From: an uncultured Acidobacteriota bacterium
GTDB lineage: Bacteria; Acidobacteriota; Terriglobia; Terriglobales; CAINCZ01
Length of the DNA: 24,273 nucleotides
Direction of reading: 5' to 3'
NCBI GenBank assembly: GCA_903847195.1
Contig: CAINCZ010000002.1
Coordinates: forward strand, 1-24,273
Of the stretch, positions 13,667 to 21,826 are shown piece by piece. The position numbers were made by a program, and so were the translations under genes. Below the pieces are notes generated by a model that saw only the letters and a program-made list of their open reading frames with translations, searched no databases and was not told the DNA's origin. How positions within the stretch are numbered: position 1 is the stretch's first letter; each line of letters starts with the position of its first letter.

Positions 13667-14623
13667 CTAGTGCGTGCGCCAGGTCTCCGGCATACGTAAT
13701 TGCGCCAAGATACGTTCGGTGGCCATGGAGAGCGGGCCGGGGATGGAGCAGCCGCTGGCGCAGATGTGGCCTCCGCCGCCGAAGCGTTCGGCAATGGCAG
13801 CTATGTTGATGGCGCCTTTGCTGCGGAGGCTGGCGCGCCAGCCGCGCTGGTCGGTGAGTTCGCGCAGGAAGATGGCAACCTCTACGCCCTCGATGCCGAG
13901 CGCCCAGTTGGACAAGCCTTCACAATCTTCGTCGGCAGCGCCGCAGCATTCCATGTCGCGGCGGGTGACGTGCATCCAGGCGACGGGGCCTTCGCGGTGC
14001 AGATGCGAGAGAGCGGCGCCGAGCAGGCGCATCTTGGACGTGGGGTTGGAAAAGAAAACCCGCTGCGCGATGCTGACCGGATCGGCTCCGGCCAGCACCA
14101 GTTCTTTCGCCAGTCCGAAGGTGGCGGCGCCGGTGCCGGCGAAGGCGAACATGCCGGTATCGGTCAGCACGGCCGTGTAGAGGCAGGTGGCGATGTCGGC
14201 GCAGACCCTGACGCCGGCTTCACGCACGAGGGCGAAGATCAGCTCGGCAGTGGCGCAGGCGCTGGGGTCGATCCAATTGACGTTGGCGAAGGGGCGTCCG
14301 CTGTAGTGATGGTCGATGTTAATGGTGAAGCGGCCGTCGAGGCCTTCGAGTTCGGTGCGCTGGAGCGAGTCGCATTCGAGGATTATGGCGGTATCGCTGG
14401 CGATGCCGACCGAAGGCGCCTGAATGATGGTGTCAGCCATCGGCAGGCTGCGGTAGATCTGGGGCACGGGGTCGCGCATGACGACCTGGGCCTGCTTGCC
14501 CATCTTGCGCAGCATGGCCAGGCAGGCCAGCACTGAGCCGACGGCATCGCCGTCCGGCCGCGCGTGCGAGGTCAGCACGAAGTGGTCGCGGCTCTCGATT
14601 TGTTGCAGTACCGTACGCAGCAT
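13667..14623 (-). CDS. nrnA: DHH/DHHA1 phosphoesterase, NrnA-like (nanoRNase / pAp phosphatase)
   Basis: A 318-aa protein with the DHH domain motifs HARPDGDAVGS (His20, Asp24, Asp26), IILECDS, the DHH triad at Asp104-His105-His106 in INIDHHYSG, and LYTAVLTDTGMF. The DHHA1 substrate-binding domain ends in FGGGGHICASG near residue 285. These residues bind two manganese ions and bind the phosphate. NrnA proteins degrade 2-5 nt RNAs and dephosphorylate pAp. Length is typical (310-330 aa). The ATG at 14623 has GGGGA upstream. It follows rbfA by 115 bp on the same strand, the usual order ylxP-rbfA-nrnA, which supports the call. Activity on c-di-AMP (GdpP-like) cannot be excluded but no PAS or GGDEF part is present. 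Confidence 0.88.
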   Translation of the reverse strand: MLRTVLQQIESRDHFVLTSHARPDGDAVGSVLACLAMLRKMGKQAQVVMRDPVPQIYRSLPMADTIIQAPSVGIASDTAIILECDSLQRTELEGLDGRFTINIDHHYSGRPFANVNWIDPSACATAELIFALVREAGVRVCADIATCLYTAVLTDTGMFAFAGTGAATFGLAKELVLAGADPVSIAQRVFFSNPTSKMRLLGAALSHLHREGPVAWMHVTRRDMECCGAADEDCEGLSNWALGIEGVEVAIFLRELTDQRGWRASLRSKGAINIAAIAERFGGGGHICASGCSIPGPLSMATERILAQLRMPETWRTH

Positions 14624-14738
14624 GGCTCAGTCCCCGAACGGAGTGCGGCTCTGGGGCCAAAAAATCGGGGGAACGGAACAAATTACCAGCAACGGGGCGG
14701 GAAACCAAACTTTGAGGGCACGGATTTTTCGATAGGAA

Positions 14739-15104
14739 CTATCGTTTTCTTTTCTTGATGCGATCCAGCAATTGGTCCACGCGGGCGTGCTGCTGCGAAG
14801 ACTGGTCGAGGATAAAGATGAGGTCGGGGGCGGCGCGCAGGTGGAGGCGGTCGACCAGCTCGCGGCGGATGTAGTTGCGGGCGGCGTTGAGGCCGTCGAG
14901 GTTGCGTTCGGCTTCTTCGGTGTCGGCATCCACGTAGAAGAGCACGCGGGCCGAGCGGCCGTCGGGGGCCATCTGGACCTCGTTGACGCTCACGAGGCCG
15001 ATGCGGGGGTCGCTGAGTTCGCCTTCCACGAGGGCAATGATCTCCTCGCGGATGGCTTCGCCCATCCGTCCACGATGATGTCTAACGCCGCCGGGCAGTT
15101 GCAT
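14739..15104 (-). CDS. rbfA: Ribosome-binding factor A
   Basis: A 121-aa KH-fold protein that binds the 30S subunit and helps mature the 5' end of 16S rRNA. Family blocks visible: MGEAIREEIIALVEGELSDP then RIGLVSVNEVQMAPDGRSARVL, the VDADTEEAERNLDGLNAARNYIRR helix region, and LHLRAAPDLIFILDQSSQQHARVDQLL near the C-terminus, each read as separate blocks. The open frame reaches 15215, but the ATG at 15104 has GGAG 9 nt upstream and gives the usual length. Its TAG stop lies inside a short CGATAG/CTATCG hairpin. It sits between ylxP and nrnA. Confidence 0.92.
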   Translation of the reverse strand: MQLPGGVRHHRGRMGEAIREEIIALVEGELSDPRIGLVSVNEVQMAPDGRSARVLFYVDADTEEAERNLDGLNAARNYIRRELVDRLHLRAAPDLIFILDQSSQQHARVDQLLDRIKKRKR

Positions 15105-15271
15105 AGGATATGGCTCCGAACCGGGAGAATGGCGTCCGACGACCGCTTCCCGGGACGCGGGTGGAGATGAATCCGGCATCTCCAAGGGCACCCGTAACGG
15201 GCGTACAGAGAGCATCGGTTACCACTTCTATAGTAACAAGATTTGCCGCCAGTGGAGCAACGGGAACGGGC

Positions 15272-15559
15272 TCAGAGGAAATCCAGAAAGGAGTCCACGA
15301 TCTCGGCTCCGTTGTTGTTGCAGATTCGGTTGGCTTCGCGCTCGACGCTGCTCATGAGGCCTTCGAGGTAGTCGCGCGAGCTGGAGATGGCGACGATGCC
15401 GATGGTGGCGCGCTGCCAGAGGTCGCTGGGGTCGAGTTCGCTGACGGAGATGTTGAAGGCGACGCGGAGGCGGTCTTTCAGCGAACGGGTGACGTGGCGC
15501 TTGTCCTTGAGCGAGTGGGCGGCTTCGATGCGCAGTTCGAGGGTGAGGAAGGCGATCAC
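15272..15559 (-). CDS. ylxP: DUF503 / YlxP family protein
   Basis: A 95-aa protein of the small YlxP family, which in Firmicutes is implicated in ribosome maturation next to infB and rbfA. The opening MIAFLTLELRIEAAHSLKDK (first residue encoded by GTG) and the following R....LKDRLR..FNISVSELD are diagnostic. The GTG at 15559 is the first possible start: an in-frame TAG lies five codons upstream, and no ribosome binding site is seen. It is 167 bp before rbfA and 106 bp after the zinc-ribbon gene, with palindrome copy E in the latter gap. Confidence 0.88.
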   Translation of the reverse strand: MIAFLTLELRIEAAHSLKDKRHVTRSLKDRLRVAFNISVSELDPSDLWQRATIGIVAISSSRDYLEGLMSSVEREANRICNNNGAEIVDSFLDFL

Positions 15560-15601
15560 GGAGAGTATGGTGCGCTAAAGGGACAGGGATTGGCAAGGGA
15601 G

Positions 15602-15659
15602 AGGTGCCGATCCCACCCACGCGCCAACAAACGGCGCGAGGGTGGGGCACCCGGCACCT
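15602..15659 (-). repeat. Palindromic repeat, family P copy E, with extended outer stem
   Basis: Nested pairing: AGGTGCCG (15602-15609) with CGGCACCT (15652-15659), CCCACCC (15612-15618) with GGGTGGG (15640-15646), and GCGCC (15621-15625) with GGCGC (15633-15637) around AACAAAC. It begins 6 bp past the stop of the zinc-ribbon gene on the minus strand. There is no T-run, so termination is plausible but not proven. Confidence 0.65.
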
Positions 15660-15665
15660 GGCTTC

Positions 15666-15932
15666 TCATTGCTGAATCCAATTCCGCTTTGGATTCTTGA
15701 CGAAGAATCTCAGGACCGTTCCACAGTCCCGACAGACATCCGTATGAACCGTCTCCGCCCCGGTGAAGATTGCCGCGGCTTTATATGCGAGCCCTATGCT
15801 TAGATGTACCTGGCCTGTTTGGGTCAAAGGCACGCCGGCGGCAACATCACGCTTTCCGCAGTGAGTGCAAAAACCGCCACCTTCCCCGCCAACCGGAGGA
15901 CATTCACCGCGATTCGATCCCTGGCTTTCCAT
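15666..15932 (-). CDS. Small zinc-ribbon protein of unknown function (88 aa)
   Basis: An 88-aa protein with two CxxC knuckles: CTHCGKRD at about residues 22-29 and CRDCGTVLRFFVKNPKRNW at about residues 67-85, spaced like a zinc ribbon or rubredoxin-like fold. Between them lies SIGLAYKAAAIFTGAETVHT. I cannot name the family; the C-terminal C.DCGTV.RF pattern recurs in small bacterial zinc-ribbon proteins as I recall. GGAGGT lies 6 nt before the ATG, so the start is well supported. It lies 63 bp downstream of another small Cys-rich gene on the same strand and upstream of ylxP; palindrome copy E follows its stop. Its position inside a translation-factor cluster is suggestive but does not prove a ribosomal role. 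Confidence 0.7.
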   Translation of the reverse strand: MESQGSNRGECPPVGGEGGGFCTHCGKRDVAAGVPLTQTGQVHLSIGLAYKAAAIFTGAETVHTDVCRDCGTVLRFFVKNPKRNWIQQ

Positions 15933-15995
15933 TCAGATACCTCCGTCATCTTTTTTCTTTTTTTCGTTCACGACACGGTGAACGTCGACCAGGCA

Positions 15996-16154
15996 TCAAC
16001 GGTGCTCTGGATGTTTTGTCGCCCAACCGCAGGCTCCTTTTTTCTTCTCCGCCACGATCTTTTCGAGAATCAGGGAGCGGCCTTGGTTCTGCACAAAGTC
16101 TTCTCGGATGTCGTCTTCGCTAAAGCCGAAACAGAAGCAAATCGTCTTGCTCAC
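15996..16154 (-). CDS. 52-aa BFD/CopZ-type small Cys protein (putative 2Fe-2S or zinc binding)
   Basis: A short gene read directly from the minus strand. It starts with GTG and translates as VSKTICFCFGFSEDDIREDF, then VQNQGRSLILEKIVAEKKKG, then ACGWATKHPEHR. The CFCFG.(S/T)E.DIRED....GRS.ILE.I.AEK pattern is that of the BFD-like/CopZ N-terminal metal-binding domain as I recall it, found in 2Fe-2S-binding ferredoxin partners and copper chaperones. The family normally ends GGCxC; here the second Cys of that pair is Trp44 (TGG), leaving Cys6, Cys8 and Cys42. The start is very well supported by AGGAGG about 4 nt before the GTG. The gene lies between infB (with a terminator in between) and the zinc-ribbon gene, so it is probably the first gene of a small unit. 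Function and bound metal are inferred only. Confidence 0.68.
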   Translation of the reverse strand: MSKTICFCFGFSEDDIREDFVQNQGRSLILEKIVAEKKKGACGWATKHPEHR

Positions 16155-16210
16155 TTCCCCTCCTGATAGCTGATGATCCGTGCCGCTCCGAGCAAACCCG
16201 CACAGGCGCC

Positions 16211-16263
16211 AAAAGACAACAAAATGCCCCGCCCTGGCAAAATCGGCCAGGACGGGGCACCCG
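16211..16263 (-). terminator. Intrinsic terminator after infB (family P copy F)
   Basis: Read on the minus strand 19 bp past the infB stop: GGGTGCCCCG, then a stem in which TGCCCCG (16225-16231) pairs with CGGGGCA (16253-16259) and CCTGGC (16233-16238) with GCCAGG (16246-16251), then TTTTGTTGTCTTTT (complement of 16211-16224). A GC-rich stem of about 13 pairs followed by a U-rich tract is a good rho-independent terminator. Confidence 0.75.
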
Positions 16264-16281
16264 TATACCAGGTCTTACAAA

Positions 16282-19200
16282 CTACGCCATGAGTTCGGCG
16301 CCGACCTTTTCGATCAAGAAGCCCTCGATGACGTCGCCGACCTTGATGTCGCCATAGCCGGCAATCGAGATGCCGCATTCCATGCCGTTGCGAACTTCGC
16401 TGACGTCGTCCTTGAAGCGGCGCAGCGAACCGATCTTGCCCTTGTAGACGACCACGTTGTCGCGCAGCAGGCGGACTTCGGAGTCGCGTTTGAGCAGGCC
16501 GTCCTGCACGACGCAACCGGCGATGGTGCCGATCTTGGGAACGCGGAAGGTCTCGCGGACCTCGGCCCGTCCCAGGTAGGACTCCTTGAAGACCGGATCG
16601 AGCAGGCCCTGCATGGCGCGCTTGATCTCATCCTGCAGCTCATAAATGATCGAGTGCAGGCGGATTTCCACCTTGTCCTGAGCGGCCAGTTCGGCAGCCT
16701 TGCGCTCGGGGCGCACGTTGAAGCCGATGATGATGGCATCGGAGGCCGAGGCCAGCAGCACGTCGGTTTCGGTGATGGCACCGACGCCGCTGTGCAGCAC
16801 CTTGATCTTGACCTTCTCGTTCGACATCTTGGTGAGCAAGTCGCCGAGCACTTCGACCGAGCCCTGCACGTCGCCCTTGAGGATGATGTTGAGTTCCTTG
16901 ACGCCGGCGTTCTTGATCTGGTCGGCAAGGCCCTCGAGCGAAACGCGGGAGCTCTTGGCGAGCGTGGCTTCACGCGCCTTCTGCTCGCGATAGTCGGAGA
17001 TGGAGCGGGCCTTATCGCGGTCGGCGGCGACGACGAACTGGTCGCCGGCCTGCGGCAGGCCTTCGAGGCCGAGGATCTCGACCGGGGTGGAGGGAAGCGC
17101 TTCTTCGAGCGGCTGGCCGCGATCGTCGAACATGGCGCGAACGCGTCCGAAGACGTTGCCCACGACGAAGTAGTCGCCGGTCTTGAGCGTGCCGTTCTGC
17201 ACGAGGACGGTAGCGACGGGGCCGCGACCGCGATCGAGCTTGGCTTCCAGCACAACTCCGGCGGCAGGACGGTCGGGATTGCCCTTCAGTTCGCCAATGT
17301 CGGCGACCAGGCAGATCATTTCCATCAGCAGATTAAGATTGGTCTTCTGCTTGGCGGAGACGTCGACGAAGACGGTCGTGCCACCCCAGTCTTCCGGCAT
17401 CAGGCCGCGATCGGCCAGCTGCTTCTTGACGCGGTCGGCGAGGGCATCAGGCTTGTCGATCTTGTTGACGGCCACGATGATGGGCACGTTGGCGGCCCGG
17501 GCGTGGTCGATGGCTTCCACCGTCTGCGGCATCACGCCGTCATCAGCGGCAACCACCAGCACGACGATGTCCGTGACCTTGGCACCGCGCGAACGCATGC
17601 GGGTGAAGGCTTCGTGGCCAGGAGTGTCGAGGAAGACGATCTGACGGCCGAAGGCAGGCGAATTCGGGTCGGCGACGCGAACCTTGTAGGCGCCGATGTG
17701 TTGCGTGATGCCGCCGGCTTCGCCGCCCGCCACGTCAGTGTGGCGGATGGAGTCGAGCAGCGTGGTCTTACCGTGATCGACGTGGCCCATGATGGTGACC
17801 ACGGGCGGACGAACCTGCATCAGTTCCGCTTCAGCAGCGGCATCGACACCGGATTCGGCAGCCGCTTCCTTGGCCGCCTGCTCCTCGAAGGTGATGATGG
17901 TGGTATCGGCGCCGAAGTGCTTCGCCAAGTCCTGCGCCAGTTCTTGGTCGAGGGTCTGGTTGATGGTGGCGAAGACGCGCTTGGAGAGCAGGCGCGCGAT
18001 GACATCCTTGGCGCGGACGCCGAGCAACTCGGCCAGATCCTTGACGCTGATGCCTTCGGTGATCGTGATGGTGCGCGTGATGGGCAGCGGCTCGTTGTTG
18101 ATCTGCTGCCGGCTCGGCGGCATGAAGCCCTTCATCGGGCCTTCTTTTACGCCGCGAGGAACGTAACGCTGTCCGGGACGGCGCGACGGGCCCGCCGGGC
18201 GAGCGCCAGGGCGCGTGGTTCCCGGAGGGGCTGCCGCTGCCGCGGGTCCGACACCAAGCGGACGGGCAGGTACGCCGGTAGGCGACTGCCGCGTGGGATG
18301 CATCGGGCGGCGTTCACCGGGGCGAAGCGGAGTGCCTGGGCGCCCGGGGCCACCGGGCGCTCCCGGTCCACCCGGGCGCGGCCGCTGGAAGATGGGCTGG
18401 CCGGGCACGGGGCGTCCCGGCTGCGCGCGGAAAGCGGACGGCGGCGGCGGCACGATGACCGGCGGCGGCGGAGCGGAATATACCGGGCGCGGGCCGGTCT
18501 GCGGCATGATCACGCGACGCGGCGGCGGCACGCCAGGCTTGGCTCCGAAAGGCGGAGCCGCATGCGGCGGAGCACCGTGCGGCGGAGCCGCGGGCCTTAC
18601 GCCGGAAGGCGCGGAGGCGGACGAAACGCTGTGCGCTGCAGACTTCACTGCGGGCGGAACGGGCATGCGCGCAGGGGCAGAAGGCGGAGGCGGCTGAACG
18701 ACAGTTGGGGCAGCTATGACAGACTCCTGGGACGTTACAGCAGGTGGTGCGGAAATTTCCGGTTCGGGCGTGGCCGCATCAGGCGCGGGAGGCGCCACCG
18801 ATACTGCGGGTATTGCTACCTGGGACTCAGGTGCGGGCGACGCGGCAGCGGCAGGAACGGAAGGCTTTTCCGACTCGACCGGCACAGGCGGCGCGGCAAC
18901 AACTGGCTTCTCTGGAACCTCGGGCCTCGGCGGCTGCGGGATGATGGACGGATCCTGACGCGGCTGCGGCTGAACAAACCGGGGAGCGCGCGGTTCCTGA
19001 ACCGGCGCGGGTGGCGCCGGAGTGGCAGCGGAAAGAGGCGGCGTGGGGCGCGAAACCGGAGGAGCCGGAGGAGCAGCGGAAGCGAAAGGCATTGCCGGGC
19101 GTACCGGCGACGGCGGAATGGCTGGACGGGTTACCAATGGCGGCGCCGGGGCCTGTGTCCGTTGCGTAATGGCGCGCAAAACATCGCCGGGTTTGGCGAT

Positions 19201-19458
19201 GGACGAGAGGTCAACTTTGGTCTTGATTTCGTCCTGGGGGCCGCGGCCGAAACGCGCTGAAGAAGACGATGCGGAAGGCACACTGCTCCGCTCAGCCTGA
19301 AAATGCGCGCGCACCTTATCGACTTCGTCGTTTTCAAGCGAGCTGGAGTGGGTCTTCTTTTCGGCGATTCCCAGGCCGGTAAGTACGTCCAGGATGGCCT
19401 TGCTCTTGACTTCCAGTTCCCGAGCTAAATCGTTAATTCGAACCTTCTGCTGCTGCAT
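16282..19458 (-). CDS. infB: Translation initiation factor IF-2
   Basis: A 1058-aa GTPase that brings initiator fMet-tRNA to the 30S subunit and promotes subunit joining. Domains in order: an N-terminal IF2_N module ([20 protein letters not shown]), a very long Pro/Ala/Gly-rich linker from about residue 95 to 440, a second IF2_N-type module (about 455-510), the G domain, then domains II-IV. The G motifs are intact: GHVDHGKT at 558-565, GGITQHIG just after, DTPGH at 611-615 and NKID at 665-668. The length exceeds E. coli IF-2 (890 aa) because of the linker, as in other acidobacteria and myxobacteria. AAAGG lies about 6 nt before the ATG. It follows nusA by 124 bp with no ylxR or ylxQ between. 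A terminator-type palindrome lies just past its stop. Confidence 0.97.
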   Translation of the reverse strand: MQQQKVRINDLARELEVKSKAILDVLTGLGIAEKKTHSSSLENDEVDKVRAHFQAERSSVPSASSSSARFGRGPQDEIKTKVDLSSIAKPGDVLRAITQRTQAPAPPLVTRPAIPPSPVRPAMPFASAAPPAPPVSRPTPPLSAATPAPPAPVQEPRAPRFVQPQPRQDPSIIPQPPRPEVPEKPVVAAPPVPVESEKPSVPAAAASPAPESQVAIPAVSVAPPAPDAATPEPEISAPPAVTSQESVIAAPTVVQPPPPSAPARMPVPPAVKSAAHSVSSASAPSGVRPAAPPHGAPPHAAPPFGAKPGVPPPRRVIMPQTGPRPVYSAPPPPVIVPPPPSAFRAQPGRPVPGQPIFQRPRPGGPGAPGGPGRPGTPLRPGERRPMHPTRQSPTGVPARPLGVGPAAAAAPPGTTRPGARPAGPSRRPGQRYVPRGVKEGPMKGFMPPSRQQINNEPLPITRTITITEGISVKDLAELLGVRAKDVIARLLSKRVFATINQTLDQELAQDLAKHFGADTTIITFEEQAAKEAAAESGVDAAAEAELMQVRPPVVTIMGHVDHGKTTLLDSIRHTDVAGGEAGGITQHIGAYKVRVADPNSPAFGRQIVFLDTPGHEAFTRMRSRGAKVTDIVVLVVAADDGVMPQTVEAIDHARAANVPIIVAVNKIDKPDALADRVKKQLADRGLMPEDWGGTTVFVDVSAKQKTNLNLLMEMICLVADIGELKGNPDRPAAGVVLEAKLDRGRGPVATVLVQNGTLKTGDYFVVGNVFGRVRAMFDDRGQPLEEALPSTPVEILGLEGLPQAGDQFVVAADRDKARSISDYREQKAREATLAKSSRVSLEGLADQIKNAGVKELNIILKGDVQGSVEVLGDLLTKMSNEKVKIKVLHSGVGAITETDVLLASASDAIIIGFNVRPERKAAELAAQDKVEIRLHSIIYELQDEIKRAMQGLLDPVFKESYLGRAEVRETFRVPKIGTIAGCVVQDGLLKRDSEVRLLRDNVVVYKGKIGSLRRFKDDVSEVRNGMECGISIAGYGDIKVGDVIEGFLIEKVGAELMA

Positions 19459-19582
19459 CCGCCGCCTTTCCGTCCTCTCAAGATCGTTACGCGTTCATGT
19501 CAACCTCACGGCTCACAGATGTTCTGTTTAAACATTTCACAGACCGCACCTCAAGCGCTAAGCGCCTTGCTGAACCGCCGTT

Positions 19583-21154
19583 CTACTGCTTCTCCGGCGG
19601 GATTTCGCTCTCCCGGGAATGCTGCTGATGGGTTTGAACCTCAGCACCGTCCGCGACCGGCCCTTGCTCCGCTGGCTGATCTACGATCGCTGCAGCAGCC
19701 TGGCCGGCGTCGTGCAATTCCTGTGCCTCGTCCACGGCTTCCGCGGACAAACCAGGCGCAGGAGACTCAGGAGAATCCGTGGTCTCGCTCATCGGTTCGC
19801 CCGCTAGCTCACCGGACTCGTCCACGGCTGCCGTCTCGGCGGCAGCGGTCACTTCTCCACCTTCAAGGATGGAGAAGTAATTATTAACCGCAATGCTGAT
19901 TTTTTCCACCGTTTTAGGGCCGATACCCGGAATTGCTTCCAGTTGCTCGGGGGTCATGTCCGCCAGGGACTCAACGGTGCTGATGCCGGCTCCCGCCAGC
20001 TTTTCGATAATCTGCTCGCCCAGTTCGGGAATGTCTTCCAAGGGGGTCGAGGACTGGCTGACCAGGGCCTGCATCTGCTGCTCGACTTCCTGACGCTTCT
20101 CTTCCTCGCTCTTGATGTCGATCTTCCAGCCCAGCAGCTTTGCGGCGAGACGGACGTTCTGTCCCTTCTTGCCGATGGCGAGCGAGAGCTGGGTGTCGTC
20201 GACGATGACTTCGAGCTGCTTGCTGGCGGCATCGAGCACGCTAACCCGGCTCACCTTGGCAGGCTGGAGGGCCTTTTCGGCGAAGGTAACCGCGTCTTCG
20301 TGCCACTCGATGATGTCGATTTTTTCGCCACGCAGTTCACGGATGATGGACTGAACCCGCATACCCTTCATGCCGACGCAAGCGCCGACCGGGTCAACGT
20401 CCTTGTCCTTCGAACAGACCGCAATCTTGGTGCGCTCGCCGGCTTCGCGGGCGATGGCGCGAATCTGCACGGTGCTGTCGTAGATTTCGGGAACTTCCGT
20501 CTGGAAGAGGTGCGAGACCAGCTCCGGCGCTGCACGCGAGACGATGACCTGGGGTCCCTTGGCGGCCTTGTCCACACGCAGAATGACGACGCGGACGCGC
20601 TCACCGATGGCGAACGACTCGAGACGCGACTGCTCCTTGCGCGGGCAGCGAGCTTCGGCCTTGCCGAGGTCGAAGATGAGATCCGGCCCCTCGATGCGCT
20701 TGACCGAGGCGTTGACGATCTCGTTCATACGGCCGATGTATTCGTTGTAAACCGTATCGCGCTCGGCTTCGCGCACCTTCTGGAAGAGCACCTGCTTCGC
20801 CAGTTGGGCCGAGATGCGTCCGAGGCCGGTCGGATTCTTCATCTCGTGGCGGGCGCGATGAACGAGCACCTCGCCGCCGGGTTCGACCGTCGGATTGATC
20901 AGGCGGGCCGCTTCGAGCGCGACCTGGTTGAGGCTATCGACGATCTCTTCGGGCGTTTCGACGACGCTCTTAATGGCAAAAACGTTGATGTCGCCGGACT
21001 CCTTGTCAAGGACGGCGCGCAGGTTTTCCTGCGATTTGAGCGACTTCCGCGTGGCGACAACAATGGCGTCTTCCACCGCGCTGACCACGATCAGGGGGTT
21101 AATCCCGCGCTCGCGGCTCAAGGCGTCAATCGTGTTGTACAGATCACTCGGCAT
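19583..21154 (-). CDS. nusA: Transcription termination/antitermination factor NusA
   Basis: A 523-aa RNA polymerase-binding factor controlling pausing, termination and antitermination. Visible parts: the N-terminal polymerase-binding domain (1 to about 125), an S1 domain (about 145-212; VNASVKRIEGPDLIFDLGKA), KH1 (about 215-295; DPVGACVGMKGMRVQSIIRE), KH2 (about 300-365; LSLAIGKKGQNVRLAAKLLG), a helix-hairpin-helix C-terminal repeat (LEAIPGIGPKTVEKI near 420), and an acidic Ala/Glu-rich tail of about 80 residues. The tail and HhH repeat resemble alpha- and gammaproteobacterial NusA rather than the short Firmicutes form. It lies 61 bp after rimP and 124 bp before infB, the classic order. No strong ribosome binding site precedes the ATG. 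Confidence 0.96.
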   Translation of the reverse strand: MPSDLYNTIDALSRERGINPLIVVSAVEDAIVVATRKSLKSQENLRAVLDKESGDINVFAIKSVVETPEEIVDSLNQVALEAARLINPTVEPGGEVLVHRARHEMKNPTGLGRISAQLAKQVLFQKVREAERDTVYNEYIGRMNEIVNASVKRIEGPDLIFDLGKAEARCPRKEQSRLESFAIGERVRVVILRVDKAAKGPQVIVSRAAPELVSHLFQTEVPEIYDSTVQIRAIAREAGERTKIAVCSKDKDVDPVGACVGMKGMRVQSIIRELRGEKIDIIEWHEDAVTFAEKALQPAKVSRVSVLDAASKQLEVIVDDTQLSLAIGKKGQNVRLAAKLLGWKIDIKSEEEKRQEVEQQMQALVSQSSTPLEDIPELGEQIIEKLAGAGISTVESLADMTPEQLEAIPGIGPKTVEKISIAVNNYFSILEGGEVTAAAETAAVDESGELAGEPMSETTDSPESPAPGLSAEAVDEAQELHDAGQAAAAIVDQPAEQGPVADGAEVQTHQQHSRESEIPPEKQ

Positions 21155-21215
21155 ATCTTATTTTCAGCACTTTCGTGCCCGGTCTCTTGAATCCAACCTG
21201 CCCCAGACCAAGCGG

Positions 21216-21692
21216 CTAAAATTCGGGAACCAGATTGGCCTTTTCCACGTTGGCCAGCTCAATTTCCACGCGGCCGGCCGGCTGCTTCTTTTTGGCCGGC
21301 CAATCGAGCGCAATGCGCCCTTCGGACAGAAACTCCAGCCGTCCTTCAAAATTGCGCGTGCCATCGAGCGGATCACGCGTCTGCAACTTGACCAGGCTTC
21401 CGGCAAATCGCACGAACTCCTCAGGCTTGCGCAGCTTGCGGTCCAACCCGGGGGAGGAAACCTCCAGCAGGTACTGACCGCCCGGAATCGCGTCCTCAAC
21501 ATCGAGGACGGTTCCTACCTCGCGACTCAGGATGGCACAATCCTCGTGGGTGATGCCACCCGGCTTGTCAATGAAGACCCGCAACACGCGGCCCTTGCCG
21601 CCGCCGCGGAGATCGACCTCGACGACCTCCAGCCCGAAGGAGGTGGCCACCCGGTCAACGATGCTCTGAATCCGATCCAAGTCCGCAGCCAT
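21216..21692 (-). CDS. rimP: Ribosome maturation factor RimP
   Basis: A 158-aa two-domain protein needed for 30S maturation. Family features: the N-terminal LDRIQSIVDRVATSFGLEVV, then VDLRGGGKGRVLRVFIDKPG and GITHEDCAILSREVGTVLDV, the diagnostic YLLEVSSPGLDRKLRKPEEF near residues 80-98, and an SH3-like C-terminal domain ending KANLVPEF. Length is typical (about 150-160 aa). It is the first gene of the rimP-nusA-infB unit. A -35/-10 pair and a terminator-like hairpin lie in the 100 bp upstream. It is divergent from guaB. Confidence 0.95.
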   Translation of the reverse strand: MAADLDRIQSIVDRVATSFGLEVVEVDLRGGGKGRVLRVFIDKPGGITHEDCAILSREVGTVLDVEDAIPGGQYLLEVSSPGLDRKLRKPEEFVRFAGSLVKLQTRDPLDGTRNFEGRLEFLSEGRIALDWPAKKKQPAGRVEIELANVEKANLVPEF

Positions 21693-21734
21693 GCTTATTT
21701 CGGCGGGTCATGGGCGATCTTATGGCGTCCTAAA

Positions 21735-21756
21735 CAAAAAGTGGGCTCACGCCCAC
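21735..21756 (-). terminator. Terminator-like hairpin in the rimP leader (candidate attenuator)
   Basis: On the minus strand GTGGGC, loop GTGA, then GCCCAC (21741-21746 pairs with 21751-21756) is followed by TTTTTG (complement of 21735-21740). It lies about 43 bp before the rimP ATG and downstream of the predicted start point near 21791. A hairpin plus U-tract inside a leader suggests premature termination. A 17-codon frame starting ATGTGTCATGTTGGC at 21783 and ending TAG at 21730 runs across it. Hairpins of this GTGGGC/GCCCAC type may also be dispersed in such genomes, so regulation is inferred. Confidence 0.5.
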
Positions 21757-21797
21757 CAGTACGCTCCAGCCAACATGACACATACAACGCCGAGCTA

Positions 21798-21826
21798 AGT
21801 ATAAGGCCGCAGCCTTAAAAACACAA
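21798..21826 (-). promoter_or_regulatory. Candidate promoter of the rimP-nusA-infB operon
   Basis: On the minus strand TTGTGT (complement of 21821-21826) and TATACT (complement of 21798-21803) are separated by exactly 17 nt. The -10 matches TATAAT at five of six positions and the -35 keeps TTG. The predicted start point is near 21791, giving a leader of about 100 nt that contains the terminator-like hairpin. Confidence 0.5.

Noticed and set aside
14730..14750. CGATAG/CTATCG hairpin followed by TTTTCTTTTC on the plus strand
   Set aside because: A plus-strand terminator here would have no upstream plus-strand gene; the stem is short and AT-rich and overlaps the rbfA end, so chance is likely.
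15961..15983. GTTCAC/GTGAAC hairpin next to a T-rich tract as a terminator
   Set aside because: The T-rich stretch precedes the stem on the plus strand and appears as A-rich after the stem on the minus strand, so the order is wrong for termination in either direction.
16180..19260. 1026-codon open frame on the plus strand
   Set aside because: It lies entirely opposite infB; its composition (Arg/Gly-rich) is what the reverse complement of high-GC coding sequence gives, and infB is certain.
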